Assembly (NCBI GenBank): GCA_027082925.1
Contig: JALWTD010000014.1
Coordinates: 382,393 to 446,392, forward strand
Direction of reading: 5' to 3'
DNA length: 64,000 bases
From: Flavobacteriaceae bacterium
GTDB taxonomy: Bacteria > Bacteroidota > Bacteroidia > Flavobacteriales > Flavobacteriaceae
Shown: one piece after another, positions 8,309 through 18,126 of the stretch
How positions within the stretch are numbered: position 1 is the first letter of the stretch
Layout: every line of letters begins with the position of its first letter
The notes under the pieces: generated by a model
What the model saw: only the letters and a program-made list of their open reading frames with translations
Told to the model about the DNA's origin: nothing
The model's database searches: none
Program-made: the position numbers and the translations under genes

Positions 8309-9122
8309 ATTTTGTTTTTCTAAACATTATATACAACCCGAGTATAATTAGAGGAATACTTAGTACCTGACCTGTATTTAATCCTAAAATCCAATCTTCT
8401 CTTCCTTCTACTTGAGCTTCTTTAAAAAATTCAATTACAAAACGAACAGACCAAAGAAGTACAAAAAACAATCCGAAAATATATCCTAGCTTTTCTTTTT
8501 TGTTTGTTTTCCAATAAACAAACCATAAAATACCAAATATAATTAGATAACTAAATGCTTCGTATAGTTGGGTAGGATGACGCGGAAAATCTTCTCCCAG
8601 TCTTTGGAATACAAAACCGTAATCAGAATTTGTAGGTTTTCCTATAATCTCAGAGTTCATTAAGTTTCCAAAACGAACAAACATAGCTCCTATTGCAACC
8701 GGAATGGTTATTCTATCCAGAATAAATAACAACGGTTTTTTAAGTACTTTTTTACTAAACAAATACATTGCTATAATAATTCCTATTGCTGCGCCATGAC
8801 TAGCTAAACCTGCAAAACCTGTAAACCTGAAAGGTGAAAATTTAACCGGTAATATAACTTCTAAAGGTTTTTCTATTAAAAATTTAGGGTCGTAAAAAAG
8901 AAAATGTCCAATACGTGCACCTAACAAAGTTGCCACAACCGCATAAATAAATAGTGAGTCTAGTTTTTCTAAAGGAATGTCTTCTTTTATAAATATTTTT
9001 TTCATTAAATGTAGCCCTAGCATAAATGCAATGACAAACATTAAGCTATAATATCTAACAGCAAAAGAACCTATTTTAAAAATTTCAGGAGAAGGATTCC
9101 AATCTATATGAAGTAGTATCAT
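8307..9122 (-). CDS. lgt: prolipoprotein diacylglyceryl transferase
   Basis: Inner-membrane enzyme that moves diacylglycerol from phosphatidylglycerol to the lipobox cysteine of prolipoproteins. The 271 residues and several membrane spans match the family. Key motifs are the first-helix RYYSLMF segment, LLGARIGHFLFYDP, GLASHGAAIG, and RFGNLMNSEIIGKPT, which includes the signature Arg and Asn. The start is ATG 9122 (MILLHIDW); the longer frame to 9230 adds 36 basic residues with no homology and overlaps yidD. The many lipoproteins in this window are its substrates. It lies downstream of yidD and cysS on the same strand. Confidence 0.93.
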   Translation of the reverse strand: MILLHIDWNPSPEIFKIGSFAVRYYSLMFVIAFMLGLHLMKKIFIKEDIPLEKLDSLFIYAVVATLLGARIGHFLFYDPKFLIEKPLEVILPVKFSPFRFTGFAGLASHGAAIGIIIAMYLFSKKVLKKPLLFILDRITIPVAIGAMFVRFGNLMNSEIIGKPTNSDYGFVFQRLGEDFPRHPTQLYEAFSYLIIFGILWFVYWKTNKKEKLGYIFGLFFVLLWSVRFVIEFFKEAQVEGREDWILGLNTGQVLSIPLIILGLYIMFRKTK

Positions 9123-9180
9123 TGAATGTGTATTTTTTGTAAATGTAAATATATGTAATTTGTATCCAGCTAAAAAACTG

Positions 9181-9432
9181 TTACTTTTTTGTTTCTTCTT
9201 TTTCGGGAACAGGATCATAACCACTACCACCCCACGGATGGCAACTTCCTATACGTTTAATGGCCAACTTACCTCCTTTAAAAAAACCATGTTTTTGCAA
9301 AGCTTCTAACGTGTAGCTAGAACACGTTGGGGTATACCTGCAACTAGAAGGTGTATATGGTGATATTGCAGCTTGATAAAACCGAACCAACCATATAAAG
9401 GGAATTGCCAATATTTTTGCTAAACGTTTCAA
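9181..9432 (-). CDS. yidD: membrane protein insertion efficiency factor YidD
   Basis: A small 83-residue membrane-associated protein that assists YidC-dependent insertion of membrane proteins. The family signature is clear: an amphipathic N-terminal helix ([17 protein letters not shown]), then [15 protein letters not shown], then [17 protein letters not shown]. Three conserved cysteines are present. It starts 9 bases after the cysS stop, so it is probably cotranscribed. In many other bacteria yidD sits beside rpmH and rnpA; that is not the case here. Confidence 0.95.
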   Translation of the reverse strand: MKRLAKILAIPFIWLVRFYQAAISPYTPSSCRYTPTCSSYTLEALQKHGFFKGGKLAIKRIGSCHPWGGSGYDPVPEKEETKK

Positions 9433-9441
9433 CTATAACAC

Positions 9442-10920
9442 CTAGTTTATAGAAAAAGTAGTACCTTCTTTTCCATCTTTTAATTGAATTCCTATTTCTA
9501 AAAGTTTGTCTCTAATCTTATCTGAAAGTGCCCAATTTTTATTTTCACGAGCTTCTTTACGCATAGCTATCAATAATTCCACCACGCTACTTAATTTATC
9601 AGAGTCGTCATCACTTAAATCATTTTTCAAGCCTAACACATCAAAAACAAAAGCGTTTAGAGTTGTTTTAAAGTGTTGTAAATCTTCTGAACTAATTGTT
9701 TCCTTTTTGGTAAGCAGCAAATTAATATACTTAACGGCTTCAAACAAATGAGCAATTAAAACAGGCGTATTAAAGTCGTCGTTCATAGCTGCATAACATT
9801 TCTCTTTCCAAGAATGAATATCTATACTAGATTCGTTAGACACTTCAATAGTATTAATATTGTTAACCGCTTCCATCAATTTAATATACCCTTTTTCTGA
9901 AGCTTCCAATGCTTTGCTTGAAAAATCTAAAATACTTCTGTAATGTGCTTGTAGCATAAAAAACCGTGTGGCACTTGGAGTAAAAGGTTTGCTTAAAATG
10001 GTATTATCTCCTGAAAAAATTTCGTTGGGCAAAATATAATTTCCTGTAGATTTAGCCATTTTTTGACCGTTTAGAATAAGCATATTTGCGTGCATCCAAT
10101 AACGAACCGGATTTACGCCATTTTTTACTTTAGACTGGGCTATTTCACATTCGTGATGAGGAAACTTTAAATCCATTCCTCCTCCGTGTATATCAAATGT
10201 TTCTCCAAGGTACTTTGTACTCATGGCACTACATTCTAAATGCCACCCGGGGAAACCTTCGCTCCAAGGAGAAGGCCAACGCATTATGTGCCTTTCATCT
10301 GCCTTTTTCCAAAGAGCAAAATCTTGTGGGTTTTTCTTTTCAGATTGTCCATCAAGTTCACGAGTGTTATGTATTGAATCTTCTATATTTCTTCCTGACA
10401 AAACACCATAATGTGCTGTTTCGTTATATTTTAACACGTCAAAATACACCGATCCATTTACCTCGTATGCCAATCCTTTATTTAAAATATCTTTTATAAT
10501 TTCAATTTGTTCAACAATATGCCCTGTTGCCGTTGGCTCTATACTTGGTGGTAAATTATTTATTTTTTGTAAAGTGTTATGAAAATCTACGGTATAACGT
10601 TGAACCACTTCCATAGGTTCTATTTGCTCAAGTCGTGCTTTTTTTGAAATACGATCTTCACCTTCATCAGCATCATTTTCTAAATGTCCGGCATCTGTAA
10701 TGTTGCGTACGTAACGCACTTTATAGCCTAGGTGTTTTAAGTAACGAAACACCATATCAAAAGACATAAATGTTCTTACATTCCCTAAATGTACATCGCT
10801 ATAAACTGTTGGTCCACAAACATACATTCCTACTTTTCCTTCAACAAGTGGCGTAAATACTTCTTTTGATTTACTTAAAGAATTGTAAATTTTAAGCTGA
10901 TTTGTTTTGTATAATTCCAT
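9442..10920 (-). CDS. cysS: cysteinyl-tRNA synthetase
   Basis: Class I aminoacyl-tRNA synthetase charging tRNA-Cys. The 492 residues are close to usual length. The HIGH-like motif is HLGN in [13 protein letters not shown] (about residues 38-50), the KMSKS motif is KMAKSTGN (about residue 288), and the zinc-site segments CGPTVY and GWHLECSAM are present, as is the [10 protein letters not shown] helix. The C-terminal part has the DALR-like helical region and the usual [12 protein letters not shown] segment. It heads a minus-strand group with yidD and lgt and is divergent from meaB, separated by 214 bases. Confidence 0.96.
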   Translation of the reverse strand: MELYKTNQLKIYNSLSKSKEVFTPLVEGKVGMYVCGPTVYSDVHLGNVRTFMSFDMVFRYLKHLGYKVRYVRNITDAGHLENDADEGEDRISKKARLEQIEPMEVVQRYTVDFHNTLQKINNLPPSIEPTATGHIVEQIEIIKDILNKGLAYEVNGSVYFDVLKYNETAHYGVLSGRNIEDSIHNTRELDGQSEKKNPQDFALWKKADERHIMRWPSPWSEGFPGWHLECSAMSTKYLGETFDIHGGGMDLKFPHHECEIAQSKVKNGVNPVRYWMHANMLILNGQKMAKSTGNYILPNEIFSGDNTILSKPFTPSATRFFMLQAHYRSILDFSSKALEASEKGYIKLMEAVNNINTIEVSNESSIDIHSWKEKCYAAMNDDFNTPVLIAHLFEAVKYINLLLTKKETISSEDLQHFKTTLNAFVFDVLGLKNDLSDDDSDKLSSVVELLIAMRKEARENKNWALSDKIRDKLLEIGIQLKDGKEGTTFSIN

Positions 10921-11134
10921 TAAATTTTAATTGAATTTAAAGATGTAAAGATAAGAACAAATCCCTAATGTAAAAATTATACCTCTACTGTTTTTTATTT
11001 CTAAAAACAAGGTAAACAAACTTCTTTTTAACTTGTAAAAAGATTGTTATTGGCCTACAAAAAACATTATTTTATATGTTTCATTTTTATCAAAATAAAA
11101 ATTTTAAATTTACATCAAGTTTTATCTGCAACTT
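10921..11134. other. 214-base divergent intergenic region, cysS / meaB
   Basis: An A+T-rich region that must hold the promoters of both genes. I found no exact TAnnTTTG element for either, only near matches such as TATCTTTA on the minus strand close to 10944. No ORF or RNA structure was recognised. Confidence 0.5.
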
Positions 11135-12220
11135 ATGCGTAAAAAAAAATCATCAGTATCTGCTTTACATGAGGTTGAGGGAGTTAAACAACCTCTCAGT
11201 ACTAATGATAGTTCTATAAGTAAAATTAAACAAAAACGCAGAGAACAACCTTCTGAAAGTGAGTTTGTTACAAAAATTTTAGCAGGTGATATTTCATACC
11301 TAAGCAGAGCCATTACCTTGGTTGAAAGCACCAATCCAAAACATCAACAAAAATCAAATGCAATTATAGAACAGTGCTTGCCACACGCAAATAAATCGGT
11401 AAGAATTGGCATTACCGGTGTTCCCGGTGTTGGAAAAAGTACTTTTATAGAAGTTTTTGGTAAGTTTTATACTAGCAAAGGAAATAAAGTAGCTGTATTG
11501 GCAATAGATCCTAGTAGCTCTGTAAATAAAGGAAGTATACTTGGTGATAAAACCAGAATGGAAGAATTGGTAAAAGATCAAAATGCTTATATTAGACCTT
11601 CTCCTAGCGGCAATTCTTTAGGTGGCGTTGCTCAAAAAACAAGAGAAACTATTATTTTATGTGAGGCCGCCGGATTTGATACTATTTTTATTGAAACGGT
11701 TGGCGTTGGGCAAAGCGAAACAGCTGTACACTCTATGGTTGATTTTTTCCTATTACTTAAACTTGCTGGTGCCGGAGATGAATTACAAGGAATTAAACGA
11801 GGTATTATTGAAATGGCCGATGCCATTGTTATTAATAAGGCCGATGAAAATAATATAAAACAAGCCGAATTGGCAAAAGCTGAATTTGCACGTGCACTTC
11901 ATTTATACCCTCCAAAAGAAAGCAAATGGCAACCTAAAGTAACTACTTGTAGTGCTTTTTACAACATAGGTATTGATAAAATCTACGAATTAGTTCAAGA
12001 ATATACCAGTTTAACCAAAGTCAACGGCTATTTTGAAAAAAGAAGAAGTGAGCAAAACAATTACTGGTTACTAGAAACTATTAACCAACAGCTAAAAACC
12101 GAATTTTATACCAATAAAAATGTAAAAAAAGCTTTAAAAAAATATATAACCGATATTGAAAATTCTAAAACAACTCCCTTTAAAGCTGCTCAAGAATTAT
12201 TAAAACTATCTAAAAAATAA
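11135..12220 (+). CDS. meaB: methylmalonyl-CoA mutase-associated GTPase MeaB
   Basis: G3E-family GTPase that loads and protects the cobalamin cofactor of methylmalonyl-CoA mutase. Visible motifs are Walker A GVPGVGKST (about residues 96-104), the switch-like DPSSSVNKGSILGDKTRM, the ETVGVGQSE segment around the G3 region, and the base-specificity NKAD (about residue 231). A basic N-terminal extension of about 40 residues precedes the family start. 361 residues. No mutase subunit gene lies in this window. The stop overlaps the next start by one base (TAATG), so it may be translationally coupled to the glycosyltransferase although the functions appear unrelated. Confidence 0.93.
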   Translation: MRKKKSSVSALHEVEGVKQPLSTNDSSISKIKQKRREQPSESEFVTKILAGDISYLSRAITLVESTNPKHQQKSNAIIEQCLPHANKSVRIGITGVPGVGKSTFIEVFGKFYTSKGNKVAVLAIDPSSSVNKGSILGDKTRMEELVKDQNAYIRPSPSGNSLGGVAQKTRETIILCEAAGFDTIFIETVGVGQSETAVHSMVDFFLLLKLAGAGDELQGIKRGIIEMADAIVINKADENNIKQAELAKAEFARALHLYPPKESKWQPKVTTCSAFYNIGIDKIYELVQEYTSLTKVNGYFEKRRSEQNNYWLLETINQQLKTEFYTNKNVKKALKKYITDIENSKTTPFKAAQELLKLSKK

Positions 12221-12933
12221 TGAAATACAAATTTACCATTATTGTTCCTGTTTATAATGAAGAAGACAATTTAAAACGTGTAGAACAAGAACTAACTAAC
12301 TATATAAAAATAGCCTCAAAAAGAACAAAAATCTTATTTGTAAATGATGGTAGTAAAGATAAGAGTCAAACACTTATTGAAACTATTTGTGCTAATAATG
12401 CCGACTTTTCCTTTATTTCTTTTGAAAAAAATTGTGGATTAAGTGCCGCCATTACTGCAGGTTTTGAAGCTGCTGACACCGAACTTGTTGGATATATAGA
12501 TTCTGATTTACAAACAGCACCCGAAGACTTTAATTTACTTTTAGAACATATAAATGAATACGACTTGGTAACCGGAGTAAGAGCTAATAGAAAAGATACT
12601 TTTGTAAAAAACATGTCGTCAACCATTGCAAATGGTATTCGAAGAGCCTTTACGCATGACGGTATGGACGATACCGGATGTCCTCTAAAAGTAATTAAAA
12701 CAAGTTATGCCAAAAAAATTCCTATGTTTAAAGGACTACATCGCTTTTTACCGGCAATGATATTGTTACAAAACGGAAAAATAAAACAAATTCCGGTACA
12801 ACATTTCCCTAGAATTGCTGGAGAAGCAAAATACGGTTTATGGAACAGACTTATTGGACCGTTAATAGATTGTTTTGCGTATTTATGGATGAAGAAAAAG
12901 TATATTAATTATCAAATAGCTAAAAAAGGTTAA
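12220..12933 (+). CDS. GT2 glycosyltransferase, DPM1/ArnC-like (probable polyprenyl-phosphate sugar synthase)
   Basis: A 237-residue GT-A fold enzyme: IIVPVYNEEDNL at the N terminus, FVNDGSKDKS, GLSAAITAGFEAA, and the metal-binding DSDLQTAPED (about residues 92-101). This pattern fits enzymes that move a sugar from a nucleotide donor to a lipid phosphate. There is no long C-terminal membrane anchor, only a mildly hydrophobic tail. It is coupled to meaB upstream and to the LAB_N gene downstream (one-base TAATG overlap each). Specific sugar unknown. Confidence 0.85.
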   Translation: MKYKFTIIVPVYNEEDNLKRVEQELTNYIKIASKRTKILFVNDGSKDKSQTLIETICANNADFSFISFEKNCGLSAAITAGFEAADTELVGYIDSDLQTAPEDFNLLLEHINEYDLVTGVRANRKDTFVKNMSSTIANGIRRAFTHDGMDDTGCPLKVIKTSYAKKIPMFKGLHRFLPAMILLQNGKIKQIPVQHFPRIAGEAKYGLWNRLIGPLIDCFAYLWMKKKYINYQIAKKG

Positions 12934-13559
12934 TGAGTAACTGGATTATTTACGGTATCGGATTTTTAGCGCAACTGCTCTTTTCGGGAAGACTCATTTT
13001 ACAATGGGCTTTATCTGAAAAAAGCAAAAAAGTGTTAACACCTTCCATATTTTGGAAATTGAGTTTAATTGCTTCATTTTTACTGTTTGTATATGGCTAT
13101 TTACGAGATGATTTTGCTATCATGCTGGGACAATCTCTTACCTATTTTATTTATATACGAAATCTACAATTACAAGGAGAATGGCAAAAAGCTCCTAAAT
13201 CACTTCGATGGTTTTTATATCTTTTCCCTGTGTTAATTGTTATTTATTCATTCAATAACAACGTATACGATTTAACAAAGTTATTTAAAAATGAAGCCAT
13301 CCCATTATGGCTACTCCTTTTAGGAAGCGTTGCCCAAGTAATATTTACACTTAGGTTTATTTACCAATGGATTTATTCAGAAAAAAATAAAAAATCGTCA
13401 TTGCCTTTCGGATTTTGGTTGCTGAGCCTTGTTGGGTCAAGTATGATTTTAACGTATGCCATTTTAAGAAAAGATCCGGTGCTCTTTATAGGACATATTA
13501 TGGGAGTGGTTATTTATTTTAGAAATATTCTTATTTTGAGAAAACAACAGAACTCTTAA
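12933..13559 (+). CDS. duplicated LAB_N (lipid-A-disaccharide synthase N-terminal domain) membrane protein
   Basis: A 208-residue integral membrane protein made of two homologous halves. In half 1 (residues 7-78) one reads AQLLFSGRLILQW, SEKSKK, FWKLSL, YGYLRDD, IYIRNL. In half 2 (about 121-202) the matching segments are AQVIFTLRFIYQW, SEKNKK, FWLLSL, YAILRKD, IYFRNI. Each half has about three hydrophobic spans. LAB_N domains are related to the PQ-loop/SWEET fold, so a two-bundle transporter is possible. Located between polyprenyl-phosphate sugar synthase-like genes, it is a candidate for moving lipid-linked sugar across the inner membrane. The fold relation is established knowledge; the flippase role is my inference. 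Confidence 0.85.
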   Translation: MSNWIIYGIGFLAQLLFSGRLILQWALSEKSKKVLTPSIFWKLSLIASFLLFVYGYLRDDFAIMLGQSLTYFIYIRNLQLQGEWQKAPKSLRWFLYLFPVLIVIYSFNNNVYDLTKLFKNEAIPLWLLLLGSVAQVIFTLRFIYQWIYSEKNKKSSLPFGFWLLSLVGSSMILTYAILRKDPVLFIGHIMGVVIYFRNILILRKQQNS

Positions 13560-13576
13560 ACTTTCGTTTTTATCCA

Positions 13577-13584
13577 TATATTTG
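13577..13584 (+). promoter_or_regulatory. possible -7 element TATATTTG before the second glycosyltransferase
   Basis: An exact match to TAnnTTTG, 50 bases before the start at 13634, in the 74-base gap between the LAB_N gene and the second GT2. No TTG was found at the right distance upstream. Confidence 0.4.
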
Positions 13585-13633
13585 TGCAATATTCTTGGCA
13601 ATTCCATGAAAAAATTACAACTAAAATTTTAAA

Positions 13634-14380
13634 ATGATAAAACAATTTCAATTATGTATTGTTATACCTTGTTATAACGAAGAAAAAAGGCTTGAAACAA
13701 AGTGCATAGATACTTTTTTAAAATCACATGAAAATGTTTTATTATGCCTTGTTAACGATGGCTCTTCTGATGATACTTTAAATGTTCTTCAAGGTGTACA
13801 AGCTAAATTTCCTAAAAACATTACGGTAGTTGACACCGTTAATAATGTAGGAAAAGCAGAAGCTGTACGACTTGGGTTTTCTCACTGTGACAATCATTTC
13901 AACTATGATAAAATTGCGTATTTAGATGCCGATTTTGCAACTACGTTAGAAGAATGTTTAGAAATTAGCAACTGTATAAAAAATGAGGTGGTATTTGCTT
14001 TTGGGTCTAGAATTGCCAAAATAGACAATCATATTCAACGAAAACAATCACGTTTTTTAATTGGTAGAGTAATTGCCACATTTATATCAAAACAACTAAA
14101 CCTTGTTGTGTACGATACACAATGTGGTTGTAAAATTTTTCATCACAAACTTGCTTCACAAATTTTTGCTGAAAAATTTATCTCAAAATGGTTATTTGAT
14201 GTGGAATTATTTCATCGAATTATTAAAATATACGGAAGAGATAAAATGGGAACTATTGCTCGAGAAATTCCACTTAAATCTTGGATTGACCAAGGAGATT
14301 CTAGAGTAAAACTCAGCTATTTTTTTAAACTTTGGTACGATTTATACGTTATAGGTAAAACCTATAAATCTGTTAACTAA
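13634..14380 (+). CDS. GT2 glycosyltransferase, ALG5-like
   Basis: A 248-residue GT-A enzyme with IVIPCYNEEKRL, LVNDGSSDDTL, NVGKAEAVRLGF and the metal-binding DADFATTLEE (about residues 97-106). A later segment TQCGCKIF followed by WLFDVELF resembles the dolichyl/polyprenyl-phosphate glucosyltransferase subgroup. No clear membrane anchor. It differs from the first GT2 in this cluster, so the two may make two different lipid-linked sugars, matching the two ArnT-like transferases downstream. Donor unknown. Confidence 0.85.
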   Translation: MIKQFQLCIVIPCYNEEKRLETKCIDTFLKSHENVLLCLVNDGSSDDTLNVLQGVQAKFPKNITVVDTVNNVGKAEAVRLGFSHCDNHFNYDKIAYLDADFATTLEECLEISNCIKNEVVFAFGSRIAKIDNHIQRKQSRFLIGRVIATFISKQLNLVVYDTQCGCKIFHHKLASQIFAEKFISKWLFDVELFHRIIKIYGRDKMGTIAREIPLKSWIDQGDSRVKLSYFFKLWYDLYVIGKTYKSVN

Positions 14381-14395
14381 TTTTTTAATTACCCT

Positions 14396-15796
14396 ATGAA
14401 GATTTCTAAAAAAATATCAGTTTACGCACTGTTAGTTATTGGCTTGTTATTATTTAGAGCCTTTTTTAATTATGCGATTCCTCTAATGGACAAAACTGAA
14501 GCTCGTTATTCTGAAATTGCCAGAATTATGGCAGAAACTAACGATTTTACAACCTTACAAATAGATTATGGCGTTCCGTTTTGGGCAAAACCTCCTTTAT
14601 CTACTTGGTTAACAGCATTGAGTTTTAAATGGTTTGGCGTAAATGAATTTACAGCAAGATTACCGTATTTACTTTTAAACATACTTGTAATTTTACTCAT
14701 TGGAAGATATGCTGAACGTAAAAAAATAGACTTTTTTATTCCGGCTGTAATTTTGTTAACCATCCCTGAATTTTTAATTCATACAGGTGTGGTTTCTACA
14801 GATACTGCCTTGGCTTTTAGCGTAACTCTGGTAATGATTTCATTTTGGGAAGCTTTAAACAACAAATCTAATAAACTCTGGAAGTATTTGTTTTTTGTGG
14901 GCTTAGGATTGGGTTTATTAGCTAAAGGACCTATTATTTTTGTGTTAACAGCTCCTCCTATTTTTATATGGTGTGTGTTGTTTAAAAAGTTTAAAACAAT
15001 CTGGAAAGTTTTCCCTTGGGTTTTAGGTACGTTACTTGTGGCCATTATTGCAATTCCTTGGTATTACTTAGCAGAACAAAAAACACCGGGGTTTTTAGAT
15101 TATTTTATTGTAGGAGAGCATTTTAAACGCTATTTAAGTTCTGGCTGGAAAGGTGATAAATACGGCTTTCCTAAATCGCAACCTCTTGGTATGGTTTGGG
15201 TATTTTTAGCTGTTTTTGCCTTGCCATGGATTCAAGCTACCGTTGGAAAAATTTGGAAAAACAAAACTCATGTTTTTAAAGATAAATGGCTTGCTTTTCT
15301 AATTTTATGGCTGTTGTGGACCCCACTGTTTTTTACCGTATCTAAAAGCCTCATTCATCCTTATATTATGCCGGTAATGGTACCTATTGCTTTATTAATA
15401 ACACATTGGTGGAATGATATTCGCAAAAAAAAGATGCTCCTCAAAATAGGAATGATACTCCCTGTAACCGTTTTATTGCTCTTTATTTTTATTTCGTTTA
15501 GCGGTAAAAAAGAGTTTTATGCCAATTCTGATAAATACTTAATTGAAAATAATGTAACTGAAAATGTTCCTGTTTTTCACTGGCAAAGTAAAAGCTACTC
15601 CGGTCAATTTTACACAAAAGGAAAAATGGATGTTATAGAAAATAACAAACGTTTAAAAACACGCATAAACTCCGGAGAACCATTTATGGTTATAATTCCA
15701 AATAAGCGAATTAAGTTAATTGATTCGTTACATTTAAAACAATTAACCAAAATAGGTGCTAACTATAAAAAAGGAATTTATTTATTTAAAAAATAA
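14396..15796 (+). CDS. ArnT/PMT-like membrane glycosyltransferase, first copy
   Basis: A 466-residue GT-C fold protein with about ten hydrophobic spans. The first periplasmic loop carries the acidic motif DKTEARYSEIARIM (about residues 31-44), then FWAKPPLSTWLTAL. Both are hallmarks of the ArnT/PMT superfamily, in which the acidic residue of the first loop is catalytic and KPP is conserved. These enzymes use a polyprenyl-phosphate sugar to modify lipid A, glycans or proteins on the periplasmic side. The C-terminal soluble tail (about 370-466) is modest. It lies 15 bases after the ALG5-like gene and before a second transferase. Confidence 0.88.
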   Translation: MKISKKISVYALLVIGLLLFRAFFNYAIPLMDKTEARYSEIARIMAETNDFTTLQIDYGVPFWAKPPLSTWLTALSFKWFGVNEFTARLPYLLLNILVILLIGRYAERKKIDFFIPAVILLTIPEFLIHTGVVSTDTALAFSVTLVMISFWEALNNKSNKLWKYLFFVGLGLGLLAKGPIIFVLTAPPIFIWCVLFKKFKTIWKVFPWVLGTLLVAIIAIPWYYLAEQKTPGFLDYFIVGEHFKRYLSSGWKGDKYGFPKSQPLGMVWVFLAVFALPWIQATVGKIWKNKTHVFKDKWLAFLILWLLWTPLFFTVSKSLIHPYIMPVMVPIALLITHWWNDIRKKKMLLKIGMILPVTVLLLFIFISFSGKKEFYANSDKYLIENNVTENVPVFHWQSKSYSGQFYTKGKMDVIENNKRLKTRINSGEPFMVIIPNKRIKLIDSLHLKQLTKIGANYKKGIYLFKK

Positions 15797-15813
15797 GTGA
15801 TTAAAAAAACACA

Positions 15814-17439
15814 ATGCTAAATTTCGCACAAAAAAATCCGCTCGTTACAATTTCAATTGTGGTATTACTCATGCTATTAATCCACTTAGATGTTCCTAAT
15901 ATCACCATTATGGAAGCTCGAAATTTTATTACAGCTAGAGAGTTACTTCAAAATAATGATTGGCTACTTACCACAATGAATGGAGAAGCTAGATACCAAA
16001 AACCTCCTTTACCTACTTGGCTAACCGCATTGTCTGGAATCTCTTTTGGAATACAAAGTCTTTTTGCTTTACGATTACCCGGTGTTTTAATGGTTTTATT
16101 ATTGGCTTTTAGTCTTTATTTTTTGTCGTTAAAACTAAAATTATCAAAAATTCATTCGTTACACAACAGCCTTATTTTAGTAACATCGTTTTACGTAATA
16201 GCTATTATAAATGAAGCTCCTTGGGATATTTACACACATGCCTTTATGCTTACAGCACTGTACTTTTTATTCCAAGTTTTAGAAAGTGACAAGGTAATAT
16301 GGAAACAACTTATTTACAGTGCCTTTTTTGTAGGATGCTCTATTATGAGTAAAGGACCGGTATCACTTTACGCCCTTTTCTTACCCTTTTTAATTTCTTA
16401 TGGAATTACTTTTAAATTCAAGAATTTAAAGAAAAAAGGACTTGCTTTTATCGTGTATATCGTATTGTTTTTACTTGTAGGAAGTTGGTGGTTTGTATAT
16501 GTACGTATTGCCGATGCAGATGCTTTTCTAAAAATTGCGTCTAAAGAAACAGGAAATTGGAGTAGCTATAACGTAAAGCCTTTTTATTACTATTGGAGCT
16601 TTTTTACACAAAGCGGATTGTGGACTATTCCTGCTTTTATTAGCTTGCTATACCCTTATTTAATAAAACGTGTTCAATATACAAAAGCCTATCAATTTTC
16701 ATTTTGGTGGACAATTATTGCGGTTGTATTACTCTCTCTTATTCCTGAAAAAAAACCTCGCTATTTAATGCCGGTACTAATTCCGTTAGCAATAAATACC
16801 GGATTTTATATTCAGTATTTAATAGAAACTTTTTCCGGCTTAAAAAACAAAAAAGAAACCATTCCTGTATACTTTAATTTTGGACTTATAAGTACTATTG
16901 CTATTGCTTTTCCTATTGCAGGTTATTTTGTATTTAACAATAGCTTAGATACCTTTTTAGTGAGTTATATCTTAACATCAGTGGCCGTTTTTAGCATTGG
17001 TATTGCTATGCTTAAAAAATTAATTCAGAAAAAAATACAGTCGGTATTTTACCTTACTATTGCTTTTATGATGGCTATTTTTATTTTTGGGCTTCCGCTT
17101 TCTAAAAGTTTTAATAAAAATACCGAATACCAAGCCATAAATTCGCTTCATAGTATTGAACAAAATAGCGGATTTAAGACTTACTCCGTTGGTGAAATAA
17201 CTCCTGAACTACTTTGGGACTACAATGGCTATTTGAAAAATATATTTTTGAACAATCATCTTTTAATACCTTCTGAAGAAAAATTCGGTTTGCTTATTTT
17301 GAATAAAGATGTGGCGTTTATAAAAAAAGAACTTGCTCCTAATTACAATTTAAAACACCTAAAAACATACAATTTAAATGTAGGTAGCAGAAAAAAAGAA
17401 AGGCTTATTAGACAACTATATCTAGTTACAAAAAAATAG
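15814..17439 (+). CDS. ArnT/PMT-like membrane glycosyltransferase, second copy
   Basis: A 541-residue GT-C protein with many membrane spans. The first-loop motif is TIMEARNFITARELL (about residues 31-45), followed by YQKPPLPTWLTAL. The Asp-Glu pair seen in ArnT is reduced to the single Glu of MEAR. It differs strongly from the first copy outside these motifs, so they are old paralogues rather than a recent duplication. The spacing of 17 bases argues for one operon. It probably transfers a lipid-linked sugar to a periplasmic acceptor; the acceptor cannot be read from sequence. Confidence 0.86.
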   Translation: MLNFAQKNPLVTISIVVLLMLLIHLDVPNITIMEARNFITARELLQNNDWLLTTMNGEARYQKPPLPTWLTALSGISFGIQSLFALRLPGVLMVLLLAFSLYFLSLKLKLSKIHSLHNSLILVTSFYVIAIINEAPWDIYTHAFMLTALYFLFQVLESDKVIWKQLIYSAFFVGCSIMSKGPVSLYALFLPFLISYGITFKFKNLKKKGLAFIVYIVLFLLVGSWWFVYVRIADADAFLKIASKETGNWSSYNVKPFYYYWSFFTQSGLWTIPAFISLLYPYLIKRVQYTKAYQFSFWWTIIAVVLLSLIPEKKPRYLMPVLIPLAINTGFYIQYLIETFSGLKNKKETIPVYFNFGLISTIAIAFPIAGYFVFNNSLDTFLVSYILTSVAVFSIGIAMLKKLIQKKIQSVFYLTIAFMMAIFIFGLPLSKSFNKNTEYQAINSLHSIEQNSGFKTYSVGEITPELLWDYNGYLKNIFLNNHLLIPSEEKFGLLILNKDVAFIKKELAPNYNLKHLKTYNLNVGSRKKERLIRQLYLVTKK

Positions 17440-17451
17440 TATTTTTACATT

Positions 17452-18126
17452 ATGAATTTAAAATCGATTACACGAACAGAAAAATTGGCTTATGCGTTTT
17501 TAGCCGCAATATTTGGATTGGGAATTTACTATTCTAATACCAATTTAACCTATTTTGACGAAGTTTACACTAAAGAAGACGGTCTTGTAGAATACGGAAC
17601 TGCAATAATGCTTTTATGCTCTAGTTTATTATTGTTTGGCCGGTTTTTTAAATTCTTTAAACACAAAAGTATCTCTTGGAGAATAGGCGTATTTTTTATG
17701 GCACTTATTTTCTTTTTTGGGACAGGTGAAGAAATTTCTTGGGGACAACGTATTTTTAATATTGAATCGTCTCAGTATTTTATAGAACACAATGCGCAAG
17801 GAGAAACCAATCTTCACAACATGGTTGTAGATGGAAAAAAGGTGAACAAAATTATTTTTAGTCAACTTTTAACCATTATTTTGGTTTTATACTTGTTAAT
17901 TACACCTATTTTATATAAAAAATGGACTTGGTTGCAAAAACTGATTACAATGTTTGCAGTACCTATTGTAAAATGGCATCATACCGCTGTTTTTTTAATT
18001 GTTACGGCACTTTTAGTATTTATTCCTTCAGACAGGAAATGGGAACTGCACGAACTCGCGTTTGGTGTGCTCTTTTTCTTAATATTTTTAAGTCCGCTAA
18101 ATAAAGAAATTTACGAAACCAATTAG
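17452..18126 (+). CDS. integral membrane protein of unknown family
   Basis: This 224-residue protein has about six hydrophobic segments: near 13-27, 47-63, 74-90, 135-152, 162-185 and 198-214. The most striking conserved-looking feature is [13 protein letters not shown] (about residues 90-102) at the end of the third span, an acidic-aromatic motif that could be a catalytic or binding loop. I do not recognise the family. It is the last gene of the glycosylation cluster (12 bases after the second ArnT-like gene) and its stop overlaps the convergent PAP2 gene by four bases. It might be an accessory or acceptor-modifying component. Confidence 0.7.
   Translation: MNLKSITRTEKLAYAFLAAIFGLGIYYSNTNLTYFDEVYTKEDGLVEYGTAIMLLCSSLLLFGRFFKFFKHKSISWRIGVFFMALIFFFGTGEEISWGQRIFNIESSQYFIEHNAQGETNLHNMVVDGKKVNKIIFSQLLTIILVLYLLITPILYKKWTWLQKLITMFAVPIVKWHHTAVFLIVTALLVFIPSDRKWELHELAFGVLFFLIFLSPLNKEIYETN

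Noticed and set aside
9123-9230. 36-residue N-terminal extension of Lgt
   Set aside because: No homology, very basic, overlaps yidD; MILLHIDW is the normal family start.
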